Assembly (NCBI GenBank): GCA_002427735.1
Contig: DIYP01000007.1
Span: forward strand, 527,397-591,396
Origin: Flavobacteriales bacterium UBA6051
Lineage (GTDB): Bacteria; Bacteroidota; Bacteroidia; Flavobacteriales_D; Crocinitomicaceae
Direction of reading: 5' to 3'
DNA: 64,000 nucleotides
The translations under genes and the position numbers were made by a program. Position 1 is the first letter of the stretch; each line of letters opens with the position of its first letter. The notes beneath the pieces are model-generated. The model saw only the letters and a program-made list of their open reading frames with translations, ran no database searches and had not been told where the DNA came from. Shown here piece by piece: positions 35,356-43,406 of the stretch.

Positions 35356-36816
35356 TCAATTATCTCCAAAAAAACCTGAACCTATCCCTAAACCGTCTAT
35401 TTTGAACACATTACTATTTTCCGATTTGTCGAGTTTCTTGCTAATCGTTAACGCCCACAGAACAAGCTCCATACAAAATGCCTTGTCTCCTTCATTGAAC
35501 TCTGGACAATACTCATCAATTAAATCGACGAGTGGTTGAACCATTTTAAGGTTACGATTAAACTCATCATCGGTATCCGTATAATTCAGCTCTAAAAAGT
35601 TGTCCTCAAACCACTCTACGATCTCCGTGTAAGTTGTCTGAACGCCTTCCTTTTCAAGCTTTGGAATGCGTGGAAGTATCTTCTCCAACTGCGTGATTAT
35701 TGCATCATCAATTAACAACTTCCCTACTTCTTCAGCTCCTTCCTGTTCACCTTCGTAAACAAGCTCTATTTTTCCAGTAATAGATGGAATAATCGACATG
35801 AAATCGACCAAACGAACAGTTGTTGAAGTTGCTCCAGTCTCAATCAATCGCAACTTTGCCGCCGCAATGAGGTTCTCTCTGGCACTAATACTCATTCTCG
35901 CACTTACACCACTCTTCGCATCGACATATTCACTTTCTCTTGCTTCAAAAGCTACTTGTTCCAATAAATCCTTGGCCAATTCAGAAATGTGAATCGTAGA
36001 CTTATCATCCTTCGAAATAATCGCTTCCTGATCTGTTATTGATTTGGCTAATTCAATCGTTTTCGGATAATGCGTAAAAATCTGGGAGCCAATACGGTCT
36101 TTCAATGGCGTAACAATACTTCCTCTATTTGTATAATCTTCCGGGTTAGCTGTAAATACGAATTGAATATCCAACGGCATTCGCAATTGAAAACCACGAA
36201 TCTGTACATCTCCTTCTTGCAAAATATTAAACAACGAAACCTGAATTCGCGCCTGTAAATCAGGCAATTCATTCAAAACAAAAATGGAACGGTTCGCCCG
36301 AGGAATCATACCATAGTGAAGCACCCGTTCGTCAGAATAAGGTAATTTGAGCGTTGCTGCTTTAATTGGGTCAATATCTCCAATTAGATCTGAAACGTTC
36401 ACATCTGGTGTCGCCAGCTTTTCAAAAAACCGATCAGATCGATGCACCCATGCGATCGGTGTATCATCTCCTTTTTCATTTATTAAATCACGAGCGTACT
36501 TTGAAATGGGATGATATGGACTATCGTTAATTTCTGATCCCTTAACGATTGGCATATATTCGTCTAACAAGTCAACCATGCTTCTCGCAATACGTGTTTT
36601 AGCCTGCCCTCGTAATCCTAACAAATTAATATGATGCCCTGCAATTAATGCCTTTTTCAGCTGTGGCACTACAGTGTCTTCATACCCCACCAATCCTTCA
36701 AAAACTGGCTGGTTTGCTCGAATTCTAGCAATTAAATTTGCTTGAATTTCTTCATTGATCTTCTTGTCAACAAATCCTGAATCTTTGAGTTCTTTAAAAG
36801 TTATTTCCTTTTTCAT
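35356..36816 (-). CDS. MoxR/magnesium-chelatase-like AAA+ ATPase
   Basis: A 486-residue ATPase. Walker A is GLRGQAKT at residues 67-74; FVLNELPDLQARIQVSLFNI and QFVFTANPEDYTNRGS supply the Walker B/sensor I region of the ChlI/MoxR branch of AAA+ proteins. A long C-terminal part (about 300-480) resembles the extra lid of larger chelatase-like ATPases. Such ATPases work with a partner that carries a von Willebrand A domain and act as chaperones or metal-insertion machines. That partner is the next gene upstream (36817-37959); the two are adjacent on the minus strand with no gap. Substrate unknown. Confidence 0.9.
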   Translation of the reverse strand: MKKEITFKELKDSGFVDKKINEEIQANLIARIRANQPVFEGLVGYEDTVVPQLKKALIAGHHINLLGLRGQAKTRIARSMVDLLDEYMPIVKGSEINDSPYHPISKYARDLINEKGDDTPIAWVHRSDRFFEKLATPDVNVSDLIGDIDPIKAATLKLPYSDERVLHYGMIPRANRSIFVLNELPDLQARIQVSLFNILQEGDVQIRGFQLRMPLDIQFVFTANPEDYTNRGSIVTPLKDRIGSQIFTHYPKTIELAKSITDQEAIISKDDKSTIHISELAKDLLEQVAFEARESEYVDAKSGVSARMSISARENLIAAAKLRLIETGATSTTVRLVDFMSIIPSITGKIELVYEGEQEGAEEVGKLLIDDAIITQLEKILPRIPKLEKEGVQTTYTEIVEWFEDNFLELNYTDTDDEFNRNLKMVQPLVDLIDEYCPEFNEGDKAFCMELVLWALTISKKLDKSENSNVFKIDGLGIGSGFFGDN

Positions 36817-37959
36817 TTAAATGCGTTTAATTCTGTTCTTTTCGTAATCTTCAAAAATCATCTGTCCTAAACCCGATAGCCCAGTTAAAAATGCCTTCCC
36901 TTTATTCTGCGCTGTAAACATTTCGACAAAATGTCGCAAATAAGGATCTTGAGCAATCATAAATGTCGTTATTGGAATCTTAAGTTTTCTCGCCTGAGCT
37001 GCCTTATTCAAGCACTGAGCTACAATTGTTTCATCCAGTCCAACGCTGTTTTTATAAAACTCGCCATTAGGAAGGCGGATACAACTTGGTTTTCCATCGG
37101 TAATCATGAAAATCTGCTTATTCGTATTTCTTTTCCGACGAAGAATATCCATTGCTAATTCAAGACCAGCAACAGTATTCGTATGATACGGACCAACTTT
37201 GAGATAGGGTAAATCTTTAATTTTTATTGGCCATGCTTCATTTCCAAAAACAATAATGTCAATGGTATCCTTTGGATATTTTCTATTGATTAATTCAACC
37301 AATGCCATTGCTACTTTTTTTGCGGGCGTAATTCGGTCTTCACCATAGAGAATCATCGAGTGACTTATATCAATCATAAGTACAGTGCTCATTTGTGCCT
37401 TATGCTTGGTTTCTTCGACAACGAGATCATCTTCTGTCAGGTACACATCGGAAATCCCATGATTGATTTGAGCATTTTTAAGACTCTCTGTCATGTTGAC
37501 TAGTGCTAAATCATCTCCATACTGATACGCTCTACTTTCTCCATCGCGCTCATCTCCAACTCCAACCTTACTCGTTCTATGATTTCCCAGACCGCTTTTC
37601 TTCAGCTTTCCAAAAATCTGATCCAGTGCATGATCACGAAGGGCCGCCTCTAACTTGGCTGTCAATAACTTTTTTCCGTTACCGCTTCCTGTATTTCCAT
37701 CCTCAGGATCAATTTCCTCACGAATGTATCCTCGCTTTTTCAGATCTTCTTCAAAATCTTGCAGTGTATATTCTTCATTGAAGATATCATATTCTCGATC
37801 CAGTGTATCCAGCCAATCAAATGCTTCATCCAAATCACCAGAAGTATGTGTCAAGAGCTCCTTGAAAATTTCAAAAACACGATCAAAATGAGCTACATCT
37901 TCAGGTGTATGCTTTGTGAATGTAAACCCTTTGCCAGAGCTAAAATCTATTCCGTCCAT
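36817..37959 (-). CDS. VWA-domain protein, partner of the MoxR-like ATPase
   Basis: A 380-residue protein. Residues about 190-370 form a von Willebrand A domain with the metal-ion-dependent site DISHS (MIDISHSMILYG, about residues 195-199) and later TVAGLELAMDILRRK and MITDGKPS. The N-terminal 180 residues are charged and helical (DEAFDWLDTLDREYDIFNEE). It resembles the D-subunit-like partner of MoxR/ChlI ATPases. Its stop is immediately before the ATPase start codon, so the pair is translated from one message, with the VWA gene first. No membrane segment is seen, so both are cytoplasmic. Confidence 0.88.
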   Translation of the reverse strand: MDGIDFSSGKGFTFTKHTPEDVAHFDRVFEIFKELLTHTSGDLDEAFDWLDTLDREYDIFNEEYTLQDFEEDLKKRGYIREEIDPEDGNTGSGNGKKLLTAKLEAALRDHALDQIFGKLKKSGLGNHRTSKVGVGDERDGESRAYQYGDDLALVNMTESLKNAQINHGISDVYLTEDDLVVEETKHKAQMSTVLMIDISHSMILYGEDRITPAKKVAMALVELINRKYPKDTIDIIVFGNEAWPIKIKDLPYLKVGPYHTNTVAGLELAMDILRRKRNTNKQIFMITDGKPSCIRLPNGEFYKNSVGLDETIVAQCLNKAAQARKLKIPITTFMIAQDPYLRHFVEMFTAQNKGKAFLTGLSGLGQMIFEDYEKNRIKRI

Positions 37960-38127
37960 GAGCTGTTTAATTTAACCGATTACTCTAAACTAAAGAAATA
38001 TTGAATGTCTTTCACACGACACTTATTTATAGACGAATAAATCAGAGAAATCTTAACAAAGATTTGAAGAAATTGTACGTTTCTGACCGCTCAAATATTT
38101 CACAGGTAATAGATTCAGTAAAAAAAT

Positions 38128-38442
38128 CTACTTGCCTTTGTTGAGTCGAATATAGAGTTGGTATTGAACCATCTCCTTTTTGTCCAATAATTCCATTTCT
38201 GCTATGTAATACGGCAAACGTATCGTATCTCCCGATGAATAAGAAGATTGAAAGTTGCTATTATTGATTTTGATAGAATACGCCGTTCCATCGTTAACAA
38301 AAGCACGGTCAAGTAACCAGTTCTCTCCTTTGGGAACAACAAGGTAACCACCAGCATAACCGCTTTTAAAATAGGTCGAATCCTGACCAAAAACTGGAGA
38401 ACCCAGAAAACAAAGGATAAATAGTGCAACCAGCTGCTTCAT
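38128..38442 (-). CDS. Small secreted protein, divergent member of the NLQFNQV-cluster
   Basis: A 104-residue protein from the ATG at 38442, with signal peptide MKQLVALFILCFLGSPVFG. It lacks the QGNLQFNQV start of its three neighbours but keeps a related core (VVPKGENWLLDRAFVND against TVPAGKVWKIES) and a RLPYYI segment in the place of the later LPxWL. The gene follows 4 bases after the stop of the previous paralogue, so it is the last gene of the collagen/paralogue operon. Function unknown. I base the kinship on pattern only; a longer reading frame from 38469 would overlap the upstream gene. Confidence 0.6.
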   Translation of the reverse strand: MKQLVALFILCFLGSPVFGQDSTYFKSGYAGGYLVVPKGENWLLDRAFVNDGTAYSIKINNSNFQSSYSSGDTIRLPYYIAEMELLDKKEMVQYQLYIRLNKGK

Positions 38443-38446
38443 CCAA

Positions 38447-38836
38447 TTAAGGAATAACATTAAACTCAATCACGGAATAGGTAAAATCAATCGTTTCATT
38501 AGAACCAACTGCGGAAATCGTATAAGTCCCTGGCGATAACCAAAGTGGTAGAATGCTTGGTATGTTCAATCCTGGATCCCAGACATGGTGCTTATTTATC
38601 CAAGCCGTTGCATTGGAAACCGTAGCCCAGGCACCGTCAAAATAGCGCATTGAAACACTTTCCACTTTCCAAACCTTACCGGTAGGAACAGTGATGGTTC
38701 CCATAGTTGTTAAGTCATAATCTACCAATGCAGTTATCTCACCATTGATTACCTGATTAAACTGTAGATTTCCTTGTCCAAAAGAAGTAGAAGAAATTGA
38801 TAGTAAAAAAATAAATAGGGCAAAAATGTTCTTCAT
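38447..38836 (-). CDS. Small secreted protein, NLQFNQV family, copy 3
   Basis: A 129-residue protein: signal peptide MKNIFALFIFLLSISSTSFG, then QGNLQFNQVING, TVPTGKVWKVESVSMRYFDG, LPLWLSPGTYTIS and the ending VIEFNVIP. The same landmarks in the same order are found in the two genes upstream, so the three are tandem paralogues. The mature domain is only about 110 residues, rich in beta-forming residues, with no sorting domain, lipobox or enzymatic residue. I do not recognise a described family. The next upstream paralogue ends 9 bases before its start. Confidence 0.72.
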   Translation of the reverse strand: MKNIFALFIFLLSISSTSFGQGNLQFNQVINGEITALVDYDLTTMGTITVPTGKVWKVESVSMRYFDGAWATVSNATAWINKHHVWDPGLNIPSILPLWLSPGTYTISAVGSNETIDFTYSVIEFNVIP

Positions 38837-38845
38837 GAATCTTAT

Positions 38846-39217
38846 TTAAGGAATAACGTTAAACTCAAGGATGCTAATCGTTGATTTTGGTCCACTTGAT
38901 ACATTTCCGTATCTGATGAAGTCTCCAGAAAAATTGGAAGGCAACCAATACGGGTAATTAACTCGGTATCCTACATTACTTGAATATAAGGTAGCCAAAA
39001 ACTCACCCGCACCATCTCTCATGTATACAGTTGAGCTGTAATAACCGGAACTTGCACTTTCAATCTTCCACACCTTTCCTGCGGGAACAGTAAAAGATTG
39101 GGGCGTTTGACCATCAAGCGTAATGACGATAACCTGATTGAATTGCAGGTTACCTTGTGCAAAAGAGATAGCACTGAAGGCGATAATACAAACAATTGCT
39201 GCGAATACTTTTTTCAT
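38846..39217 (-). CDS. Small secreted protein, NLQFNQV family, copy 2
   Basis: A 123-residue protein: signal peptide MKKVFAAIVCIIAFSAISFA, QGNLQFNQVIVITLD, SFTVPAGKVWKIESASSGYY, PYWLPSNFSGDF, ILEFNVIP. It shares the family layout but has a shorter and different middle part (YMRDGAGEFLATLYSSNVGY), which suggests that the conserved beginning and end form the fold and the middle varies. Four bases separate it from copy 1, so the operon is tightly packed. Function unknown. Confidence 0.72.
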   Translation of the reverse strand: MKKVFAAIVCIIAFSAISFAQGNLQFNQVIVITLDGQTPQSFTVPAGKVWKIESASSGYYSSTVYMRDGAGEFLATLYSSNVGYRVNYPYWLPSNFSGDFIRYGNVSSGPKSTISILEFNVIP

Positions 39218-39221
39218 CTAC

Positions 39222-39644
39222 TTAAGGTGTTATATTAAATTCAATGGCATTTATATCGCCTACGAAATCATATACGCTACTGTCTTCGTTAGAGATAATA
39301 ACGCTATACGTTCCTGCTGGCAGCCATACAGGTAATCTTGACGCATATTGATGTGCATTCCCAGTTGACCCTTTGTGTCTTCTTAAAAGAATGTTGTCAA
39401 TAAAAAGAGAATACTCCGAATGCTGTGTTTGTCTGAGTGAAGATTGAATCCATAAATCCGCATGCTCAATTTTCCAAACTTTACCTGCCGGAACAGTAAT
39501 AGTTGCGACGGTACTCGTTGTCCATGTACCAATATTCGCTGAAAAGTTTTCAATAATTACCTGATTAAACTGCAGGTTTCCTTGTGCACTAGAAAATGTA
39601 CTTAAGCCAAGAATACAAATGAATGCTACTAATATCTTTTTCAT
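39222..39644 (-). CDS. Small secreted protein, NLQFNQV family, copy 1
   Basis: A 140-residue protein: signal peptide MKKILVAFICILGLSTFSSA, QGNLQFNQVIIENFSAN, TITVPAGKVWKIEHADLWIQ, LPVWLPAGTYSVII and the ending AIEFNITP. It is the longest and most regular member, with the C-terminal GDINAIEFNI matching the others. It follows the collagen-like gene by 20 bases. The repeated WKIE and LPxWLxPGTY motifs suggest a beta-sandwich with a variable loop. No partner or activity can be read directly. Confidence 0.73.
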   Translation of the reverse strand: MKKILVAFICILGLSTFSSAQGNLQFNQVIIENFSANIGTWTTSTVATITVPAGKVWKIEHADLWIQSSLRQTQHSEYSLFIDNILLRRHKGSTGNAHQYASRLPVWLPAGTYSVIISNEDSSVYDFVGDINAIEFNITP

Positions 39645-39664
39645 CTTTATTTCTATAGAATTAT

Positions 39665-41332
39665 TTAAAATCCGTCAACAGTGTAAATCAATGATTTTGC
39701 ATCATCCGTAGATGAACCTGCTACTGAAGCATCCTGAGAAACAATCTGCCAAGAGCTTCCAGTCCAGACATACGAAATACCTACCGTGCTGTTGTAATAA
39801 CCGTCATTTGTATTAGGTGAAACCGGAGCTGTCGCCATACTTCCAAGCCAGTTTATAGCAACACCGTTTGTTCCTGCTGGACCTTGGGGTCCGGCAGGAC
39901 CAGCAGGCCCTGTTGGTCCTTGAGCACCAGTTGCTCCATCATTACCTGGCACTCCTTGAGGTCCTTGCAATGAGTTAATAAAATCAGTTTCTGATCCAGT
40001 GTTTCCTAATCCAAGCCATACTTGATATGCCGATTGACCATCAGCCCCGTCATTCCCTGGATTTCCTTGTGGTCCTGTTGCACCATCAGCTCCATCGTTT
40101 CCGGCCGGGCCTTGCGCACCAGGCGTTCCTGCTACCCCATCATTACCTGGAATCCCTTGTGGACCTTGAGCACCAACAAGCGAATTCAAAAAGTCCGTTT
40201 CAGAACCAGTATTTCCTTGTGCTAGCCAAAGTTCATAAGCCGATTGACCGTCCGCTCCGTCGCTTCCATTCGACCCGTCATTTCCTGCTGGACCTTGTGC
40301 GCCAGGGGCGCCATCAATACCATCAGTTCCATTTGCACCTGGAGGTCCTTGTGGACCAGTTGCACCATCAGCCCCATCATTCCCAGGAATTCCCTGAGGT
40401 CCTTGTGCACCAACTAGTGCATTCAAAAAGTCTGTTTCTGAACCCGTATTACCTTGAGCAAGCCATAATTCATATGCCGATTGGCCGTCCGCTCCATCGC
40501 TTCCATTCGATCCGTCATTTCCTGCTGGACCTTGAGGCCCTGCAGCTCCGGGAGCACCATCAACTCCATTTGATCCATCATTCCCTGGGATTCCTTGAGG
40601 CCCCTGGGCACCTTGAAGTGAATTCAAGAAATCAGTTTGTGAGCCTGTATTTCCTTGAGCAAGCCACAGTTCATAGGCAGACTGACCATCTACTCCATTG
40701 ACACCATCATTACCCGCCGGTCCTTGTGCACCGGGAGCACCATTTACCCCGTCGTTCCCTGCCGGACCCTGAGGTCCTGTTGCTCCTTGTGGACCTTCCA
40801 ATGAATTAATAAAATCTGCTTGTGATCCTGTATTCCCAAGTGAAAGCCAAACTTCATAAGCTGACAACCCGTCGGTTCCATTTGCCCCATCATTTCCAGC
40901 GGGTCCTTGTGGTCCTGTAGGTCCAGGAGTACCTGAATTCTCAGCGTACAGTGCATACGGTACACTCATGAGTTGTTGCGTTCCCATTACAGTATAGTTT
41001 GTTCCGCCAGTAGCGTCAGAAGCCAACTCAACAAAGTAAGGTCCGTTTGCCCAGTCGATTGTCGAAAAATCTCCAGAAATTACAGTTCCCTGACCAACAA
41101 TAACATTTACGAGACCGTAATTACTAGTTGTTGGTGAAAAAGATTCTTCATAAACAACAGTACCTGTTGGAGAGGTCTGAATGAGTGAAATCTTTAAGCC
41201 AACATTTGAATTGGACAAAATTGTCCCTGCACTGTTACGAATTACAGCCTGATAATTAATTCCTTGAGGAGCTTGTGCTAATGACGTCCAACTTAACGTC
41301 ACGAGTCCAGCTAATAGAAAAATTCGCTTCAT
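39665..41332 (-). CDS. Secreted collagen-like protein with 5 GxY-interrupting modules
   Basis: A 555-residue protein from the ATG at 41332 (MKRIFLLAGLVTLSWTSLAQ signal). Residues 20-135 form a globular N-terminal domain (APQGINYQAVIRNSAGTILS, GTNYTVMGTQQLMSVPYALY). Then come Gly-X-Y collagen stretches (GPQGPAGNDGANGTDG) broken five times by a 25-residue module of the form SAYELWLAQGNTGSETDFLN, similar in plan to the SAYE-G-GTE-W-SL modules of other bacterial collagen-like proteins. The C-terminal 100 residues (LGSMATAPVSPNTNDGYYNS) end in a small Trp-rich domain. It probably trimerises to form a fibre at the surface. It is in an operon with a T9SS-A protein upstream (4-base gap) and the NLQFNQV paralogues downstream. 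Confidence 0.88.
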   Translation of the reverse strand: MKRIFLLAGLVTLSWTSLAQAPQGINYQAVIRNSAGTILSNSNVGLKISLIQTSPTGTVVYEESFSPTTSNYGLVNVIVGQGTVISGDFSTIDWANGPYFVELASDATGGTNYTVMGTQQLMSVPYALYAENSGTPGPTGPQGPAGNDGANGTDGLSAYEVWLSLGNTGSQADFINSLEGPQGATGPQGPAGNDGVNGAPGAQGPAGNDGVNGVDGQSAYELWLAQGNTGSQTDFLNSLQGAQGPQGIPGNDGSNGVDGAPGAAGPQGPAGNDGSNGSDGADGQSAYELWLAQGNTGSETDFLNALVGAQGPQGIPGNDGADGATGPQGPPGANGTDGIDGAPGAQGPAGNDGSNGSDGADGQSAYELWLAQGNTGSETDFLNSLVGAQGPQGIPGNDGVAGTPGAQGPAGNDGADGATGPQGNPGNDGADGQSAYQVWLGLGNTGSETDFINSLQGPQGVPGNDGATGAQGPTGPAGPAGPQGPAGTNGVAINWLGSMATAPVSPNTNDGYYNSTVGISYVWTGSSWQIVSQDASVAGSSTDDAKSLIYTVDGF

Positions 41333-41336
41333 GATT

Positions 41337-41810
41337 TTAGTGAATTGTAATAAATGATAAATAGTGTGTTTCACCCATTTCAGGGAGGTATTCTAAAAAG
41401 TATTTTCCTTCGACCAAATTGCTAACCTCTAATGTTACCGCGCCTGATGCGCTTTTGCCATCGAGCACTACCCTTCCTGTAATATCATATACTCTGTAGG
41501 TGAAAGGTGCAGAACTTGAAGTAGTAAAGGTTACTTGGGCATCAGCCGGGTTTGGAAATAGAGCAAAACTATCGTTACTGAAAGCATGAATCGAGGCTAG
41601 CGATAAATCTCCCTGTTGAAATCCCAATGTGTGCGTCTCATCTGACTGCTCGAAAGAATTCGTAAAAACTTCGCCAAGTGTAAAACTAATGTTTAGATCA
41701 GTCGAATTCATTTCTGTTCCTGCAGTAGCATATACATCTCTGGAAACGTCTACTTGAGCAAAGGATTGAAACGACAATAGTGCTCCGAATGTGAGTAGTA
41801 AATTCTTCAT
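41337..41810 (-). CDS. Small T9SS type A secreted protein
   Basis: A 157-residue protein from the ATG at 41810 (MKNLLLTFGALLSFQSFAQV). The mature part has a short domain (SFTLGEVFTNSFEQSDETHT, LGFQQGD) and then a type A sorting domain (FALFPNPADAQVTFTTSSSA, YRVYDITGRVVLDGKS, GKYFLEYLPEMG). The GEVF...LGFQQ pattern is one I remember as common next to fibre genes in Bacteroidota, so it may anchor or help assemble the collagen-like protein encoded 4 bases downstream. A start further upstream (41909) would put extra residues before the signal and is rejected. A -7 like box, AATATTTG, lies at 41841-41848 on the minus strand. Confidence 0.82.
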   Translation of the reverse strand: MKNLLLTFGALLSFQSFAQVDVSRDVYATAGTEMNSTDLNISFTLGEVFTNSFEQSDETHTLGFQQGDLSLASIHAFSNDSFALFPNPADAQVTFTTSSSAPFTYRVYDITGRVVLDGKSASGAVTLEVSNLVEGKYFLEYLPEMGETHYLSFITIH

Positions 41811-41909
41811 TTGGCCGAACTTTTGAGTTTTAAAGATAGACAAATATTTGGCTGTATTAAGATAGACTCCGACAAAATCCGTCAGCCCAAAACTGGGAAT
41901 CAAAAACAA

Positions 41910-41939
41910 TACGTTTGGAAAAAAATGAACTACGTTGGG
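41910..41939 (+). promoter_or_regulatory. LytTR-type operator pointing at a gene-free region
   Basis: TACGTTTGG (41910-41918) and TACGTTGGG (41931-41939) are 21 bases apart start to start, each fitting the 9-bp LytTR consensus. Read in this orientation, TATATTAG at 41973-41980 could be the -7 box (33 intervening bases, the same as at the S8 protease operator). A T9SS-A gene starts about 100 bases away on the opposite strand, so control of that operon is also possible. Confidence 0.62.
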
Positions 41940-41984
41940 AATTTGAAAATGTGAATTACTTTAGAAGCCCCCTATATTAGTACC

Positions 41985-42087
41985 ATAGTGGTCGATTCAT
42001 AAATGTCAAGGCTATAACAGGCAAAGGCTTATGAAGTTTTAGTTAGGTGATTGAAAAGGGGTTATACTTTAGTATGCCCTTTTTTCT
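41985..42087 (+). ncRNA. Candidate small RNA under the LytTR operator
   Basis: No coding frame is possible here, but the stretch has an upstream operator and promoter-like box and ends in a strong plus-strand terminator, so a transcript of about 100 nt is plausible. It contains a 7-bp stem TTCATAA (41996-42002) / TTATGAA (42029-42035); its 26-base loop carries three AGGC motifs (42009, 42019, 42025). The start is estimated from the -7 box. No homologue is known to me. Confidence 0.38.
42054..42086 (+). terminator. Plus-strand terminator in the sRNA candidate
   Basis: An AAAAGGG / CCCTTTT stem encloses a second stem ATAC / GTAT (loop TTTA) and runs into TTTTTTCTTT. On the minus strand the T tract is only four bases, so it points plus. 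Confidence 0.75.
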
Positions 42088-42107
42088 TTATTAAATATTC
42101 TCTTCTT

Positions 42108-42473
42108 TCAGAATAATATTTTACTTATGGATTCAAGAATAGTCTTGTAATCAAACGGTTTCAAGATATAATCTGCTGCACCTCTGTTCATAGCGTCTTT
42201 GAGCGTATAACTCGTGGCTTCAGCTGTAACAAATATGAAAGGAGGTTGGTGCTCTACAGCTATTTCCTTCTGTACCTTTTCCAATAAACCAAATCCGTCT
42301 AAGTTTGGCATATTAAGATCACAGATAACCAGATCGGCACTTAGTTCTTGAATCATTTTGAAACCTATAACACCGTCTGAAGCACTTTCAGTATGGAATC
42401 CCGATATTTCCAATATATCAACAAGTGTTTCCCTCAATGCGCGTTCGTCATCGATTACTAGAATTCTTTTCAT
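42108..42473 (-). CDS. Single-domain response regulator (receiver only)
   Basis: A 121-residue protein that is just a receiver domain: acidic pocket IDDE, phosphoacceptor Asp52 in LVICDLNMPNLDGF, Thr/Ser and Lys positions in PPFIFVTAEATS and DYILKPFDY. There is no output domain, so it should act as a phosphate carrier or by binding a partner, as in CheY-like and Spo0F-like proteins. It lies 144 bases after the LytTR regulator gene on the same strand, with an inverted repeat in between, and is the third regulator of this cluster. Confidence 0.92.
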   Translation of the reverse strand: MKRILVIDDERALRETLVDILEISGFHTESASDGVIGFKMIQELSADLVICDLNMPNLDGFGLLEKVQKEIAVEHQPPFIFVTAEATSYTLKDAMNRGAADYILKPFDYKTILESISKILF

Positions 42474-42557
42474 TCAGTTGTAGCTTGCAGTAAATAGTCG
42501 CGGTAAATATACCAATTTGATATTAAAGCTTCCCTACCTACCTTGAATGCACTGCAC

Positions 42558-42578
42558 AGTATTGCTTTAAGCAATACT
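42558..42578. repeat. Perfect 21-bp inverted repeat between two regulator genes
   Basis: AGTATTGCTT, one T, AAGCAATACT: two 10-base arms match perfectly. There is no T tract next to it, so it is unlikely to be a terminator. It lies 85-105 bases before the receiver-only gene and could be an operator for a dimeric regulator or an RNA processing site. Confidence 0.55.
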
Positions 42579-42617
42579 TATAAACTATCAGAAACAAGTA
42601 TATAATAGAAACTGGGA

Positions 42618-43367
42618 TTAGCGCTTTAGAACACGCATGAGTTCTTCTTTCTTTCTAACCGCCACGTGCACAATAGTGCCATCACTCATAAGTAACTGTC
42701 CACCTTTTCCGCGTAGATATTTTTGCGCGTAGGAAATGTTTACAATTGTTGATTTGTGAACTTTGAGAAACCCGTTTTCGCAAAGTGCAGACTCATATTC
42801 TTTCATCGAATTGGAAACTAATACTTTTCTACCATCTTTTAAATGAAATGTGCAATAGGCTCGGTCTGCCTGACATTTGATAACATCATCAAAGGGAACA
42901 AGTAACAAGCCTTCTTCACAAGGCAACGCTAGCTTATTAAACGTAACATTCGATTCTTCTTTCTTATCTGTTCCGTTTGAACTTCTTAGAATTTTATTGC
43001 GTTTATCAAGACGCATTCGAATCACCTCTAAGACATTCGCATGATTAAATGGTTTTAGAATATAATCATCAGCACCGAGTTCCATCCCCTTTCTTACACT
43101 ATCCATCTCAACTCGAGCAGTTAAAAAGATGAACGGTGGAATGATTTGATCTTTCAACCTCTGATTAACTGCACTGAGCAGTTCGAAGCCATCCAAATCA
43201 GGCATATTAACGTCGCACAACACTAGGTCTGGATGTTTATTGATTATTGTATCCAATCCGATCTTCGCATTCTTCGCTTCAGAAACTTTGTACCCAAATA
43301 ATTCCAGCATATCGCGAAGTGTTTCACGTATTTCTTTCTCGTCTTCAACTACTAAAATGTGTTCCAT
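42618..43367 (-). CDS. LytTR family response regulator
   Basis: A 249-residue regulator. Residues 1-120 are a receiver domain with Asp52 as phosphoacceptor (LVLCDVNMPDLDGF). Residues about 145-249 are a LytTR DNA-binding domain: VPFDDVIKCQADRAYCTFHL, KVLVSNSMKEYESALCENGF, LKVHKSTIVNISYAQKYLRG, TIVHVAVRKKEEL, with the usual hydrophobic and His/Ser positions of the family. LytTR proteins bind paired 9-bp direct repeats two helical turns apart; five candidate pairs are found in this window, before polysaccharide, protease and outer-membrane genes. It is in an operon with a histidine kinase and two receiver-only proteins, which should control its phosphorylation. Confidence 0.94.
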   Translation of the reverse strand: MEHILVVEDEKEIRETLRDMLELFGYKVSEAKNAKIGLDTIINKHPDLVLCDVNMPDLDGFELLSAVNQRLKDQIIPPFIFLTARVEMDSVRKGMELGADDYILKPFNHANVLEVIRMRLDKRNKILRSSNGTDKKEESNVTFNKLALPCEEGLLLVPFDDVIKCQADRAYCTFHLKDGRKVLVSNSMKEYESALCENGFLKVHKSTIVNISYAQKYLRGKGGQLLMSDGTIVHVAVRKKEELMRVLKR

Positions 43368-43406
43368 TCGTAAGATTTTGGTGATTCATAACACAACTTT
43401 TACCAC

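Noticed and set aside
40022..40701. Plus-strand frames opposite the first collagen-like gene
   Set aside because: Same cause as above; translation is His/Arg/Leu-rich and repeats with the collagen module.
39665..41332. Collagen-like protein as a phage tail fibre
   Set aside because: It has a signal peptide, a T9SS-A neighbour and no phage genes nearby.
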